NCBI RefSeq assembly: GCF_021378075.1
Contig: NZ_JAJUOS010000011.1
Coordinates: 62,001 to 126,000, forward strand
DNA length: 64,000 bases
Source: Rhodobacter flavimaris
Lineage (GTDB): Bacteria > Pseudomonadota > Alphaproteobacteria > Rhodobacterales > Rhodobacteraceae
Reading direction: 5' to 3'
This document shows positions 36,956 to 46,315 of this stretch, in pieces. Position 1 is the first letter of the stretch, and every line of letters starts with the position of its first letter. The position numbers were made by a program, and so were the translations under genes. The notes under the pieces are model-generated. The model saw only the letters and a program-made list of their open reading frames with translations, was not told where the DNA came from and searched no databases.

Positions 36956-38335
36956 TCAGCAGTTCGGCACGTTGACCGCCAGTCCGCCAAGGCTCGTTTC
37001 CTTGTAATGCTCGTGCATGTCGCGGCCGGTCTGGCGCATCGTTTCAATCGCCGCGTCAAGCGGTACAAAATGCGACCCATCCCCGCGCAATGCGAGGGAA
37101 GCGGCGGAGATCGCCTTGATCGCGCCCAACCCGTTACGCTCGATGCAGGGCACCTGGACCAACCCCTTCACCGGATCGCAGGTCATCCCGAGATGGTGCT
37201 CCAACGCGATCTCGGCGGCGTTTTCGATCTGTTCAGGCGTGCCTCCGAGCACCGCAGCCAGTCCCGCCGCCGCCATCGCCGCGGCCGAGCCGACCTCGGC
37301 CTGGCAGCCGCATTCCGCCCCCGAGATCGAGGCGTTCGTCTTGATGATCCCGCCGATCGCGGCTGCGGTCAGCAGGAACTCCCCCACCCGCGCACCGGAT
37401 GCCCCCGGCACATGGTCAAGCCAATACCGGATCACGGCAGGAACCACACCGGCCGCGCCATTCGTCGGCGCTGTCACGACCTGCCCTCCGGCGGCGTTTT
37501 CCTCGTTCACCGCCATCGCATAGGTCGATATCCAGTCGTTGATCGTGTGCGGCGGCGCGAGGTTCATGCCGCGCTCGGCCTGAAGGCTTTCCAAAATTCC
37601 CTTCGCGCGGCGGCGCACATGCAACCCACCGGGCAGCACGCCGTCACCTACCAACCCGCGCGAGATACAATCGTTCATCACCTGCCAGATCCGGGCAAGC
37701 CCCGCGTCGATCTCGGCTTCCGAGCGATAACGACGCTCATTGCGGCGCTTCATCTGCGCGATGCTCAGACCCGAGGCATGGGCCATCTGCAACATCTCGA
37801 CGGCGGTGCGGAAGGGGAAGGGCACCGGCGAAGGCTCGGACAGCGCCTTGTCATCGACGGCCTCGTGCTCGGCTGCGGTCAGCACGAAGCCCCCACCGAT
37901 CGAGTAATAGGTCTCTTGCATCAGCACGTCGCCTTGCGCGTCGAGCGCCTCAATGACCATGCCATTGGCGTGTCCGGGCAGCGCCGGGCCGAAATCGAAC
38001 ACAAGATCGCGGTCGGGATCGAAGGCAAGCACGTTCAGACCCGGAGGATGGATCGTGCCCGTGTCGCGGTTTGCAGCCAGCGCGGCCTCGGCGGCCGTGT
38101 GATCGTAGCTTTCGGGCAGAAAACCCGCCAGCCCAAGGATCGTGGCGCGATCCGTTGCATGCCCCTTGCCGGTAAACGCAAGCGAGCCGTAGAGCCGCGC
38201 GCGCAATCCATGCGCGTGGAACGGCGAGGCGCGCAGGCGATCAAGAAACCGCCCCCCGGCCACCATCGGGCCCATGGTGTGCGAGGAAGACGGGCCGACG
38301 CCCACCTTGAAGATGTCGAAAACGCTTAGAAACAT
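36956..38335 (-). CDS. sdaA: L-serine ammonia-lyase (L-serine dehydratase), single-chain iron-sulfur type
   Basis: SdaA deaminates L-serine to pyruvate. The 459-residue product starts MFLSVFDIFKVGVGPSSSHT, the substrate-binding beta-domain motif, and has SISGAECGCQAEVG and LGMTCDPVKGLVQVPCIERN with the Cys residues of the 4Fe-4S cluster. I chose the ATG at 38335; ten upstream codons lack similarity. After the stop two GC hairpins (near 36919-36956) occur without T-tracts. Confidence 0.94.
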   Translation of the reverse strand: MFLSVFDIFKVGVGPSSSHTMGPMVAGGRFLDRLRASPFHAHGLRARLYGSLAFTGKGHATDRATILGLAGFLPESYDHTAAEAALAANRDTGTIHPPGLNVLAFDPDRDLVFDFGPALPGHANGMVIEALDAQGDVLMQETYYSIGGGFVLTAAEHEAVDDKALSEPSPVPFPFRTAVEMLQMAHASGLSIAQMKRRNERRYRSEAEIDAGLARIWQVMNDCISRGLVGDGVLPGGLHVRRRAKGILESLQAERGMNLAPPHTINDWISTYAMAVNEENAAGGQVVTAPTNGAAGVVPAVIRYWLDHVPGASGARVGEFLLTAAAIGGIIKTNASISGAECGCQAEVGSAAAMAAAGLAAVLGGTPEQIENAAEIALEHHLGMTCDPVKGLVQVPCIERNGLGAIKAISAASLALRGDGSHFVPLDAAIETMRQTGRDMHEHYKETSLGGLAVNVPNC

Positions 38336-38509
38336 GTTGGCTCCCTGTCGCGCACAGCTTGGCATGAAACGACGCGGACGCGGGTGTAAAAACGACCTTC
38401 CGCGCCCGAAACGCGCACAGCCATGTCAGCCAGGCGCAGGCGAGATTCGCCCTCGCACGTACGGGCGCGATTGCCTATAAGCGAGACGGACCAATTGCAG
38501 GAGACGCCC

Positions 38510-39295
38510 ATGCCCGCCGAACTCTCCCCCATCGACAAGGCGAAATTCGCCGCTGCCCGCCGTGCCGTCGACTTTGTCGAGGACGGAATGAAAGTGGGCC
38601 TTGGCACTGGCTCGACCGCCGCCTGGATGGTGCGCTGCCTGGGCGAGATGGTGCGCGAAGAGGGGCTGAGCATCGTGGGCGTGCCCACCTCGACCCGGAC
38701 GGCCGAACTGGCCCGCCAGGTCGGCATCAAGGTCGTCACCCTCGAAGAGGCCAAGTGGCTCGACCTGACCATCGACGGCGCTGATGAATTCGACCCCGAG
38801 CTGAACCTGATCAAGGGCGGCGGCGGTGCGCTGCTGCAAGAAAAGATCGTCGCCACCGCTTCGGACCAGATGATCGTCATCACCGACGCGGCCAAGGAAG
38901 TAGCCCAGCTGGGCGCCTTCCCGCTGCCCGTCGAGGTCGTGCCCTTCGGCTGGCAGACCACGCGCGGCCTGATCGAGGAAATGCTTTCCAGCATGGACGT
39001 CATGGGCCGCCAGACCGCGCTGCGCCTCAATGGCACCCAGCCCTTCCTGACCGATGAGGGCAATTACATCGTCGATTGCCACCTCAAGCGCATCGGCAAC
39101 CCGCGCCAGCTCAGCCTTGTGCTGAACCAGATCCCCGGCGTGGTCGAAAATGGCCTCTTCATCGACATCTGCGACAAGGTCATCATCGGCGGCGCAGATG
39201 GCACGGTGGAGCTGCGCGACATCAATGACGGCAGCGTGTCGCATGACCGCATCGACTTTGCCGAAGAATCGAACATCTTCAGCGATCTGGACTGA
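38510..39295 (+). CDS. rpiA: Ribose-5-phosphate isomerase A
   Basis: RpiA interconverts ribose 5-phosphate and ribulose 5-phosphate. The 261-residue product has VGLGTGSTAAWMVRCL, the DGADEFDPELNLIKGGGGAL catalytic loop and DGNYIVD-like EGNYIVDCHL. The ATG at 38510 has a CAGGAGA ribosome site 5 bases upstream. It is followed by gor on the same strand after 63 bp. Confidence 0.95.
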   Translation: MPAELSPIDKAKFAAARRAVDFVEDGMKVGLGTGSTAAWMVRCLGEMVREEGLSIVGVPTSTRTAELARQVGIKVVTLEEAKWLDLTIDGADEFDPELNLIKGGGGALLQEKIVATASDQMIVITDAAKEVAQLGAFPLPVEVVPFGWQTTRGLIEEMLSSMDVMGRQTALRLNGTQPFLTDEGNYIVDCHLKRIGNPRQLSLVLNQIPGVVENGLFIDICDKVIIGGADGTVELRDINDGSVSHDRIDFAEESNIFSDLD

Positions 39296-39358
39296 GGCGC
39301 TGGCCGCGCGGCCAGCGCGGCCTAGATCAGCCCCGAGCAAACCAGAACGGGAAGAGAC

Positions 39359-40714
39359 ATGACTTTCGACTACGACCTCTTCGTGATCGGCGGCGGTTCG
39401 GGGGGCGTGCGCGCCGCGCGCATCGCCGCAAGCGAACATGGTGCTAAGGTCGCGCTGGCCGAGGAATACCGCATGGGTGGCACCTGCGTGATCCGCGGCT
39501 GCGTTCCCAAGAAACTGATGGTCTTCGCCTCTCAAGGCCCCGCCATGATCGAGGAGGCGCGCGCCTACGGTTGGGACGCACAGATCGGCGGCTTCGACTG
39601 GACGGCGTTCCGGGGCAAGCTTGACGCGGAACTCGACCGGCTCGAGCGCATCTACCGCGCGGGCCAGCAGGGCGCGGGCGTGACGGTCTATGACCAGCGC
39701 GCCACCGTCGCGGGGCCGCATGAGGTGCGCCTGGCCGATGGCTCCATCGTCACCACCAAGCATATCCTCGTGGCCGTTGGCGGACGCCCCTTCGTGCCCG
39801 AATTCGAAGGCCGCGAGCATGTCATCACATCGAACGAGATCTTCAAGCTCGACGCGCTGCCCAAGCGCCTTCTGATCGTCGGCGGCGGCTATATCGCCTG
39901 CGAGTTCGCCTGCATCATGGCGGGGCTTGGCGTGCAGGTCACGCAGTTCAACCGCTCGCCCCTCTTGCGCGGCTTCGACGCCGAGTGCCGCGACCTGATC
40001 GTGGCGCAGATGCAGGCGCGCGGGATCGAGATTCACACCGGCATCGTCATCTCGAAGATCGAAAAGACGGATCAGGGCCTGCGCATCCATGGTTCGGACC
40101 TGCGCGACGACACGTTCGACGCGGTGCTTTACGCCACGGGCCGGGTGCCGAATACCGACGGGCTGGGCCTTGAGGCCGCGGGCGTGAAGCTGGTCGGGAA
40201 TGGCGCTGTGGCCGTCGATGAGTGGTCGCAAACCAACGTGCCCTCGATCTACGCTGTAGGCGACGTGACCGACCGTATCCAGCTGACGCCGGTCGCGATC
40301 CGCGAGGGCCACGCCTTCGCCGATACCGTCTTTGGCGCCAAGCCGCGCAAGGCCGATCACGAACTGGTCGCGTCGGCGGTCTTTACCCAGCCCGAATTCG
40401 GCACCTGCGGCCTGAGCGAGGAAGACGCCCGCAAGCAAGGCCCGGTCGAGGTCTATGTCTCGGCCTTCCGGCCAATGCGCTCGATGTTCGCGGGATCGGA
40501 CGCGCGGGTGTTGATGAAACTTGTGGTCTGCAAGGAAACGCAGCGCGTTCTGGGCTGCCATATCGTGGCTCCGGACGCGGGCGAGATGATCCAGATGGCG
40601 GGCATTGCCATGAAGATGGGGGCGACCAAGGCGCAGTTCGACGCGACCTGCGCGGTCCATCCGACCATGGCCGAAGAACTGGTGACGATGCGAAAACCCG
40701 TGCGCACGGCTTGA
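39359..40714 (+). CDS. gor: Glutathione-disulfide reductase
   Basis: Gor is an FAD dimer that reduces oxidised glutathione with NADPH. The 451-residue product has the FAD motif DLFVIGGGSGGVRAARIA, the redox pair in GGTCVIRGCVPKKLMV, a second dinucleotide fold (LLIVGGGYIACEFA), YAVGDVTDRIQLTPVA, and the C-terminal catalytic CAVHPTMAEEL. Genes on either side (rpiA, pentose phosphate; hflK) suggest no specific operon role. Confidence 0.94.
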   Translation: MTFDYDLFVIGGGSGGVRAARIAASEHGAKVALAEEYRMGGTCVIRGCVPKKLMVFASQGPAMIEEARAYGWDAQIGGFDWTAFRGKLDAELDRLERIYRAGQQGAGVTVYDQRATVAGPHEVRLADGSIVTTKHILVAVGGRPFVPEFEGREHVITSNEIFKLDALPKRLLIVGGGYIACEFACIMAGLGVQVTQFNRSPLLRGFDAECRDLIVAQMQARGIEIHTGIVISKIEKTDQGLRIHGSDLRDDTFDAVLYATGRVPNTDGLGLEAAGVKLVGNGAVAVDEWSQTNVPSIYAVGDVTDRIQLTPVAIREGHAFADTVFGAKPRKADHELVASAVFTQPEFGTCGLSEEDARKQGPVEVYVSAFRPMRSMFAGSDARVLMKLVVCKETQRVLGCHIVAPDAGEMIQMAGIAMKMGATKAQFDATCAVHPTMAEELVTMRKPVRTA

Positions 40715-40770
40715 ACCCGCGCGCGACCATGCCCAAGTGGCTTAGGAACTGACAAGAAGGTGAGGATGGC

Positions 40771-41898
40771 ATGAGTAACGGAGGTCCCTGGGGAACAGGT
40801 GGCGGTGACGACGACGAGCGCGAGAACCGCCGCCCCGGACAACGCCGCCCCAATGAGGGCAACCCGATCCCCGAGATCGAAGAATTCATGAAGAAAGGCT
40901 CCGAGCAGCTCAAGGTGCTCATGGGCGGGCGCGGCGGCGGGGGCGGCGGTCGGCCCACCGGCGGCGGCAGGCCCTCGGGGCCGGCCTTCACCGGCTCGAC
41001 GCTCGGCATCGCGATCCTGGCTGCGGCGGGCGTATGGGCCTATGCCTCGTTCTATACCGTCAAGCCCGAAGAACGCTCGGTCGAGCTGATGTTCGGCCAG
41101 TACAAGTCCACCGGCAGCCCCGGCCTGAACTTTGCGCCTTGGCCGGTCGTGACCGCAGAGATCGTTCCCGTGACGCGCGAACAGACGGTCGATATCGGCA
41201 CCGGGCGCGGCAGCGAACTGGACACAGGGCTGATGCTGACGGGCGATCAGAACATCGTGGATATCGAGTTCCAGGTGGTCTGGAACATCTCGGACCCGGC
41301 CAAGTATCTCTTCAACCTCGCCGATCCCGAAGACACGATCCGCGCGGTATCTGAATCCGCGTTGCGCGACATCATCGCGCGCTCGGAACTGGCGCCGATC
41401 CTCAACCGCGATCGCGGTGCGATTGCGGCCGACCTGCGCCAGGCCGTGCAGGCGACGCTGGAAACCTACGACGCGGGCATCAACATCGTGCGTGTCAACT
41501 TCAACCGCGCCGACCCGCCGCGCGAGGTGATCGACAGCTTCCGCGAAGTGCAGGCCGCCCAGCAGGAACGCGACCGGCTTGAGAAAGAGGCCGACGCCTA
41601 TGCAAACACGGTGACCGCAGGCGCCCGCGGTGCCGCCGCGCAGCTGAAGGAAGAGGCCGAGGCCTACCGCGCCCAGATCGTCAACAATGCCGAGGGTGAG
41701 GCCGCGCGCTTCGTCTCGGTCTATAACGAATACGTCAATGCGCCCGACGTGACCAAGCGACGGATGTTCATGGAGACGATGGAAAAGATCCTAGGCTCGG
41801 TGGACAAGGTGATCGTCGATCAGAATGCGGGAACGGGCGTTGTGCCCTACCTGCCGCTTGACCAGTTGCGCAAACCTGCCACGGGAGGGTCGAACTGA
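40771..41898 (+). CDS. hflK: FtsH-protease modulator HflK
   Basis: HflK is a SPFH-domain membrane protein that with HflC forms a periplasmic cage around FtsH. The 375-residue product has a Gly/Asp/Arg-rich cytoplasmic N-terminus (about 1-72), one membrane segment (TLGIAILAAAGVWAYASF), the SPFH domain and a long C-terminal helix (QERDRLEKEADAYANTV). Its last base overlaps the hflC start codon. Confidence 0.94.
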   Translation: MSNGGPWGTGGGDDDERENRRPGQRRPNEGNPIPEIEEFMKKGSEQLKVLMGGRGGGGGGRPTGGGRPSGPAFTGSTLGIAILAAAGVWAYASFYTVKPEERSVELMFGQYKSTGSPGLNFAPWPVVTAEIVPVTREQTVDIGTGRGSELDTGLMLTGDQNIVDIEFQVVWNISDPAKYLFNLADPEDTIRAVSESALRDIIARSELAPILNRDRGAIAADLRQAVQATLETYDAGINIVRVNFNRADPPREVIDSFREVQAAQQERDRLEKEADAYANTVTAGARGAAAQLKEEAEAYRAQIVNNAEGEAARFVSVYNEYVNAPDVTKRRMFMETMEKILGSVDKVIVDQNAGTGVVPYLPLDQLRKPATGGSN

Positions 41899-42791
41899 TG
41901 GCCAAGGCTCCGTTTCTGATCCCCGCCGTCGCGATCGTGGCTGCCGTCGGCCTTTCGTCACTGTTCGTCGTGGACGAGCGCGAAAAGGCACTGGTGCTGC
42001 AATTCGGCCAGGTCAAGCAAATCAAGACCGACCCCGGTCTTGGCTTCAAACTGCCGCTGATCCAGGAGGTCGTGACCTACGACGACCGCATCCTCAGCCT
42101 GCCGACCCGTCCGCTCGAGGTCACGCCGCTCGACGATCGCCGCCTTGTGGTCGATGCTTTCGCGCGCTGGCGTATCGTCGATCTCGTCAGGTTCCGCGAG
42201 GCCGTGGGCGTGGGCGGCGAGACCGTCGCGAAAAGCCGCCTCGACGGCATCCTGAACAACGCCATCCGCGAGGTTCTGGGTTCGGTGCCCTCGACGGCCG
42301 TGCTGTCGGATGACCGCACGCCGCTGATGAACCGTATCCGCGATCTTGCACGGCGCGAGGCCGCGGCGCTTGGTATCGACGTGATCGACGTGCGCCTGAC
42401 GCGTACCGACCTGCCCGAGCAGAACCTCTCGGCGACCTATGACCGGATGCGCGCCGAGCGTGAACGCGAGGCCGCGGACGAGCGTGCCCGTGGTGGCGAA
42501 GCCGCGCAGCGCGTTCGCGCAACCGCCGACCGTACCGTGGTCGAGGTGACCTCGGAGGCCCGCAAGCAGGCCGAGATCATCCGCGGTGAGGCCGATGCCG
42601 AGGCCAACCGCGTCTATGCCGAGGCCTATGGCAAGGACCCCCAGTTCTTCGCCTTCACCCGTGGGCTTCAGTTCTACACCGAGAGCATGAAGCCCGGGTC
42701 GTCCTCGCTGGTGACGCAGCCCGACAGCGTCTATTTCGACTATGACCGCTTCCTTGAATCGATCGGGGAGCGTCGGGCGCCCACGCAATGA
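41898..42791 (+). CDS. hflC: FtsH-protease modulator HflC
   Basis: The partner of HflK, 297 residues, with an N-terminal membrane anchor (FLIPAVAIVAAVGLSSLFVV), the SPFH core (ALVLQFGQVKQIKTDPGLGF) and the typical AEREREAADERARGGEAAQR-like helix and AYGKDPQFFAFTRGLQFYTE. It overlaps hflK by one base and the DUF2065 gene by 4 bp. Confidence 0.94.
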   Translation: MAKAPFLIPAVAIVAAVGLSSLFVVDEREKALVLQFGQVKQIKTDPGLGFKLPLIQEVVTYDDRILSLPTRPLEVTPLDDRRLVVDAFARWRIVDLVRFREAVGVGGETVAKSRLDGILNNAIREVLGSVPSTAVLSDDRTPLMNRIRDLARREAAALGIDVIDVRLTRTDLPEQNLSATYDRMRAEREREAADERARGGEAAQRVRATADRTVVEVTSEARKQAEIIRGEADAEANRVYAEAYGKDPQFFAFTRGLQFYTESMKPGSSSLVTQPDSVYFDYDRFLESIGERRAPTQ

Positions 42792-42982
42792 TCGAAACGC
42801 TGATCACAGGCCTTGGCCTTGTTCTGGTGATCGAGGGGCTGGCGCTTGCGCTGGCCCCTTCGCGTATCGAGGAGGCGCTGGCCTTCCTTGCCGCCATCGG
42901 CCCCGAGCGACGCCGCGCGCTTGGCCTTGCCGCGCTGGCGGTGGGTGTTGCCGTGCTTTGGGGGCTGCGCCTGCTGGCGTGA
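42788..42982 (+). CDS. DUF2065 small membrane protein
   Basis: The 64-residue product has two hydrophobic helices (LITGLGLVLVIEGLALALAP and RALGLAALAVGVAVLWGLRL) separated by a short charged loop. It matches DUF2065, a family regularly found beside hflKC. Its ATG overlaps the hflC stop, so it is translated with hflC; a helper role in the HflKC complex is a guess. Confidence 0.8.
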   Translation: MIETLITGLGLVLVIEGLALALAPSRIEEALAFLAAIGPERRRALGLAALAVGVAVLWGLRLLA

Positions 42983-43118
42983 TGTGCTCAACTGCGGCTC
43001 ACACCGATTTGAGACTTCGCGACGGTGTTTCATTTGCGCCCTACCGGGCTAAGGTATTTATCAAAGGTATCGCCGGGGCACCCCACCACCCGGCCAATAA
43101 TTCAAGCGGGAGCCAAGC

Positions 43119-44594
43119 ATGACGACACGAACCCTTTCCCTGACCATCCCCGCCCCCCTGCGCAACGGCCTGTCGGGCGCCCTTGGCGCTGCAATGCTGG
43201 CCATCGCGCTGGCGGTTGCGCCGATCGCGCCGGCCCATGCGCGCGCCGCGCCGGAAAGCTTTGCGGATCTGGCGGAAAAGGTCAGCCCGTCGGTCGTCAA
43301 CATCACCACCTCGACCGTGGTCGCCGCGCCCGTCGATGGCCCCCAGTTCCCCGAGGGGTCGCCCTTTGACGAGCTGTTCCGTGATTTCGGCTTCCCGAAC
43401 ATGCCGCAGAACCGCCAGCAGGGGCCGCGCCGCTCGAACGCGCTCGGCTCGGGGTTCGTGATTTCAGAAGACGGCTATATCGTCACCAACAACCACGTCA
43501 TCGAAAACGCCGACGAGATCCAGGTCGAGTTCTTCTCGGGCGAGACGATGGATGCCAAGCTGATCGGCACCGATCCCAAGACCGACATCGCGCTGCTCAA
43601 GGTCGAAAGCCCCAAGCCCCTGCCCTTCGTGAGCTTCGGCGACTCGGATGCGATGCGCGTGGGCGACTGGGTCATGGCCGTGGGCAACCCGCTTGGCCAG
43701 GGCTTCTCGGTGTCAGCGGGCATCGTTTCGGCGCGCAACCGCGAGCTGTCGGGCACCTATGACGACTACATCCAGACCGACGCCGCCATCAACCGTGGCA
43801 ACTCGGGTGGTCCGCTGTTCAACATGGACGGCCAGGTGATCGGCGTGAACACCGCCATCCTGTCGCCCAATGGCGGCTCGATCGGGATCGGCTTCTCGAT
43901 GGCCGCGAATGTGGTCAACAAGGTCGTCGGCCAACTGCGCGAATTCGGCGAGACCCGTCGGGGCTGGCTTGGCGTCAAGATCCAGGACGTGACCGCCGAC
44001 ATGGCCGAAGCGATGGGCCTTGCCGCGGCCGAAGGCGCGCTGGTCTCGGAAGTGCCCGAGGGCCCCGCACAAGAGGCGGGCATTCTGGCGGGCGACATCA
44101 TCACCTCCTTCGATGGTGGCGAGGTCAAATCGACCCGCGATCTGGTGCGCCGCGTCGCCGATGCGCCGGTGGGCCAGGCGGTGCGCGTCACCGTCCTGCG
44201 CGGCGGCAAGAGCGAAACGCTGCTGGTCACGCTTGGCCGCCGCGAACTGGCCGAGGGCGAGGCCGTCCCGGCCGCCGTCACCAAGCCGCAAGAGGCCGAA
44301 AAAAGCCTGCTTGGCATGACCGTCACCCCCCTCACCGCCGAGCTGACCACCGAGATGGGCCTGCCCTCGGGCACGACGGGCCTTGTCATCAAGGAAATCG
44401 CCGAGGACAGCGCGGCCTTCGAGAAGGGCCTGCGCACCGGCGATCTGATCGTCGAAGCGGGCCAGCAGCCGGTCGCGGAAATCTCCGAGCTTGAGGAGCG
44501 GATCGAAGAGGCAAAGGATGCCGGCCGCAAGTCCGTGCTGCTGCTGATCCGCCGCGCCGGCGAGCCGCGCTTCATGGCGCTGCCGATCGAGTGA
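43119..44594 (+). CDS. degP: Do-like periplasmic serine endoprotease (DegP/DegQ family)
   Basis: These proteases and chaperones degrade misfolded envelope proteins. The 491-residue product has a long signal peptide (to about residue 43, ending AHARA), the trypsin-like triad in NNHVIEN (about residue 126), KTDIALLKV (about 155) and RGNSGGPLFN (about 230), and two PDZ domains (GWLGVKIQDVT onward and MTVTPLTAEL onward). It follows hflKC-DUF2065 at 136 bp, a typical Rhodobacterales order, and ends in a strong terminator. Confidence 0.92.
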   Translation: MTTRTLSLTIPAPLRNGLSGALGAAMLAIALAVAPIAPAHARAAPESFADLAEKVSPSVVNITTSTVVAAPVDGPQFPEGSPFDELFRDFGFPNMPQNRQQGPRRSNALGSGFVISEDGYIVTNNHVIENADEIQVEFFSGETMDAKLIGTDPKTDIALLKVESPKPLPFVSFGDSDAMRVGDWVMAVGNPLGQGFSVSAGIVSARNRELSGTYDDYIQTDAAINRGNSGGPLFNMDGQVIGVNTAILSPNGGSIGIGFSMAANVVNKVVGQLREFGETRRGWLGVKIQDVTADMAEAMGLAAAEGALVSEVPEGPAQEAGILAGDIITSFDGGEVKSTRDLVRRVADAPVGQAVRVTVLRGGKSETLLVTLGRRELAEGEAVPAAVTKPQEAEKSLLGMTVTPLTAELTTEMGLPSGTTGLVIKEIAEDSAAFEKGLRTGDLIVEAGQQPVAEISELEERIEEAKDAGRKSVLLLIRRAGEPRFMALPIE

Positions 44595-44615
44595 TCGCCG
44601 CTTCCCCCGACGCGA

Positions 44616-44645
44616 AAGGCGCCCTGCGGGGCGCCTTTTCTTTTG
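44616..44645 (+). terminator. Terminator after the Do-protease gene
   Basis: AAAGGCGCCC pairs with GGGCGCCTTT over 10 bp with a TGCG loop, followed by TCTTTT. Confidence 0.88.
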
Positions 44646-44719
44646 TCGGAAGGGATTTTACCGCGACGGATTGCCCGTTTGGCCGCGTTACTCTGGTCAT
44701 TGCGCGGGGCATGTCCTAA

Positions 44720-45094
<375 letters not shown>

Positions 45095-45111
45095 GACTGC
45101 GCACAGCGTTC

Positions 45112-45140
45112 AAGGGCCGGGCTCATCCCCGGCCCTTTTT
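45112..45140 (+). terminator. Terminator after fdxE
   Basis: AAGGGCCGGG (45112-45121) pairs with CCCGGCCCTT (45128-45137), loop of 6, followed by TTT. Confidence 0.85.
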
Positions 45141-45300
45141 GCTGCCTGCCCTCCACTATCGGAAACCGGCGACGCATTTGCGACGCGCCTCAGGTCGATT
45201 TTCGCGATTGCCGCGTCGCTTCCCGGCTGGCGCGCAACCGCCTTCGGCCCGATTGTGCGCCAGACACCACCGCCACTCCGGCGAGATGAAGGAAACGCAA

Positions 45301-46185
45301 ATGAGCTCTTACGTTCTTACCGTGCAATGCCCCTCGACGCGCGGCATCGTCGCGGCGATCGCGAACTACCTCGCGGACAGCGGCTGCAACCTGACCGACT
45401 CGCATCAGTTCGACGACACGCTGACCGGTCAGTTCTTCATGCGCGTGCACTTCAGCTCGGAAAAGGGCGTGGGGATGGACAAGCTGCGCGAGGGCTTCAC
45501 CGCCGTTGCCGACAAGTTCGCGATGGAATGGGCGATCCACGACGCGGGCACCAAGATGAAGGTGCTGCTGATGGTGTCGAACTTCGGCCACTGCCTGAAC
45601 GACCTGCTTTATCGCTGGCGCATCGGCGCGCTGCCGATCGAAATCGTCGGCGTCATCTCGAACCACCTGACTTATCAGAAGGTGGTGGTGAACCACGACA
45701 TCCCCTTCCACCACATCAAGGTGACCAAGGAGAACAAGCCGGTGGCCGAGGCGCAGCTGATGTCGGTCGTCGAGGACACCGGGGCCGAGCTGGTCGTGCT
45801 GGCGCGCTACATGCAGATCCTGTCGGACCAGCTCTGCGAGAAGATGTCGGGCCGGATCATCAACATTCACCACTCGTTCCTGCCGTCCTTCAAGGGTGCG
45901 AATCCCTACAAGCAGGCCTATGAGCGCGGCGTGAAGCTGATCGGCGCGACGGCCCACTATGTGACCGCCGACCTCGACGAGGGCCCGATCATCGAGCAGG
46001 ACACCGTGCGCATCACCCATGCGCAATCGCCTGATGACTATGTCTCGCTCGGCCGCGACGTCGAGGCGCAGGTGCTCAGCCGCGCGATCCACGCCCATAT
46101 CCACCACCGCTCGTTCATCAACGGCAACAAGACGGTGGTCTTCCCGGCCTCGCCGGGCTCCTACGCCTCGGAACGGATGGGCTGA
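45301..46185 (+). CDS. purU: Formyltetrahydrofolate deformylase
   Basis: PurU hydrolyses 10-formyl-THF to formate and THF, balancing one-carbon pools. The 294-residue product has an N-terminal ACT domain (SYVLTVQCPSTRGIVAAIA) and a C-terminal formyl-transferase-like domain with VSNFGHCLNDLLYRW, NIHHSFLPSFKGANPY and ADLDEGPIIEQD, which hold the catalytic Asn/His/Asp. The ATG at 45301 is preferred; the frame is open 70 codons further upstream through the fdxE terminator, which rules that part out. Confidence 0.94.
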   Translation: MSSYVLTVQCPSTRGIVAAIANYLADSGCNLTDSHQFDDTLTGQFFMRVHFSSEKGVGMDKLREGFTAVADKFAMEWAIHDAGTKMKVLLMVSNFGHCLNDLLYRWRIGALPIEIVGVISNHLTYQKVVVNHDIPFHHIKVTKENKPVAEAQLMSVVEDTGAELVVLARYMQILSDQLCEKMSGRIINIHHSFLPSFKGANPYKQAYERGVKLIGATAHYVTADLDEGPIIEQDTVRITHAQSPDDYVSLGRDVEAQVLSRAIHAHIHHRSFINGNKTVVFPASPGSYASERMG

Positions 46186-46194
46186 CCCATCTCA

Positions 46195-46224
46195 GGCCCG
46201 CGCCCGGCGCGGGCCTTTTCATTT
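46195..46224 (+). terminator. Terminator after purU
   Basis: AGGCCCGCG pairs with CGCGGGCCT over 9 bp with a CCCGG loop, followed by TTTCATTTC. Confidence 0.78.
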
Positions 46225-46315
46225 CGCGCGGCTTTCTACGGGCCCGAGTAAAACGACGCGCGAAGCCGTCGCTTTCAGGATGGACGGCATCTCGGGCGCA
46301 AGATAGCCCGAGCTT

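Noticed and set aside
38426-40660. A 744-codon open frame on the minus strand opposite rpiA and gor.
   Set aside because: Shadow frame of two clear enzymes on the plus strand; composition is typical of reverse-frame artefacts.
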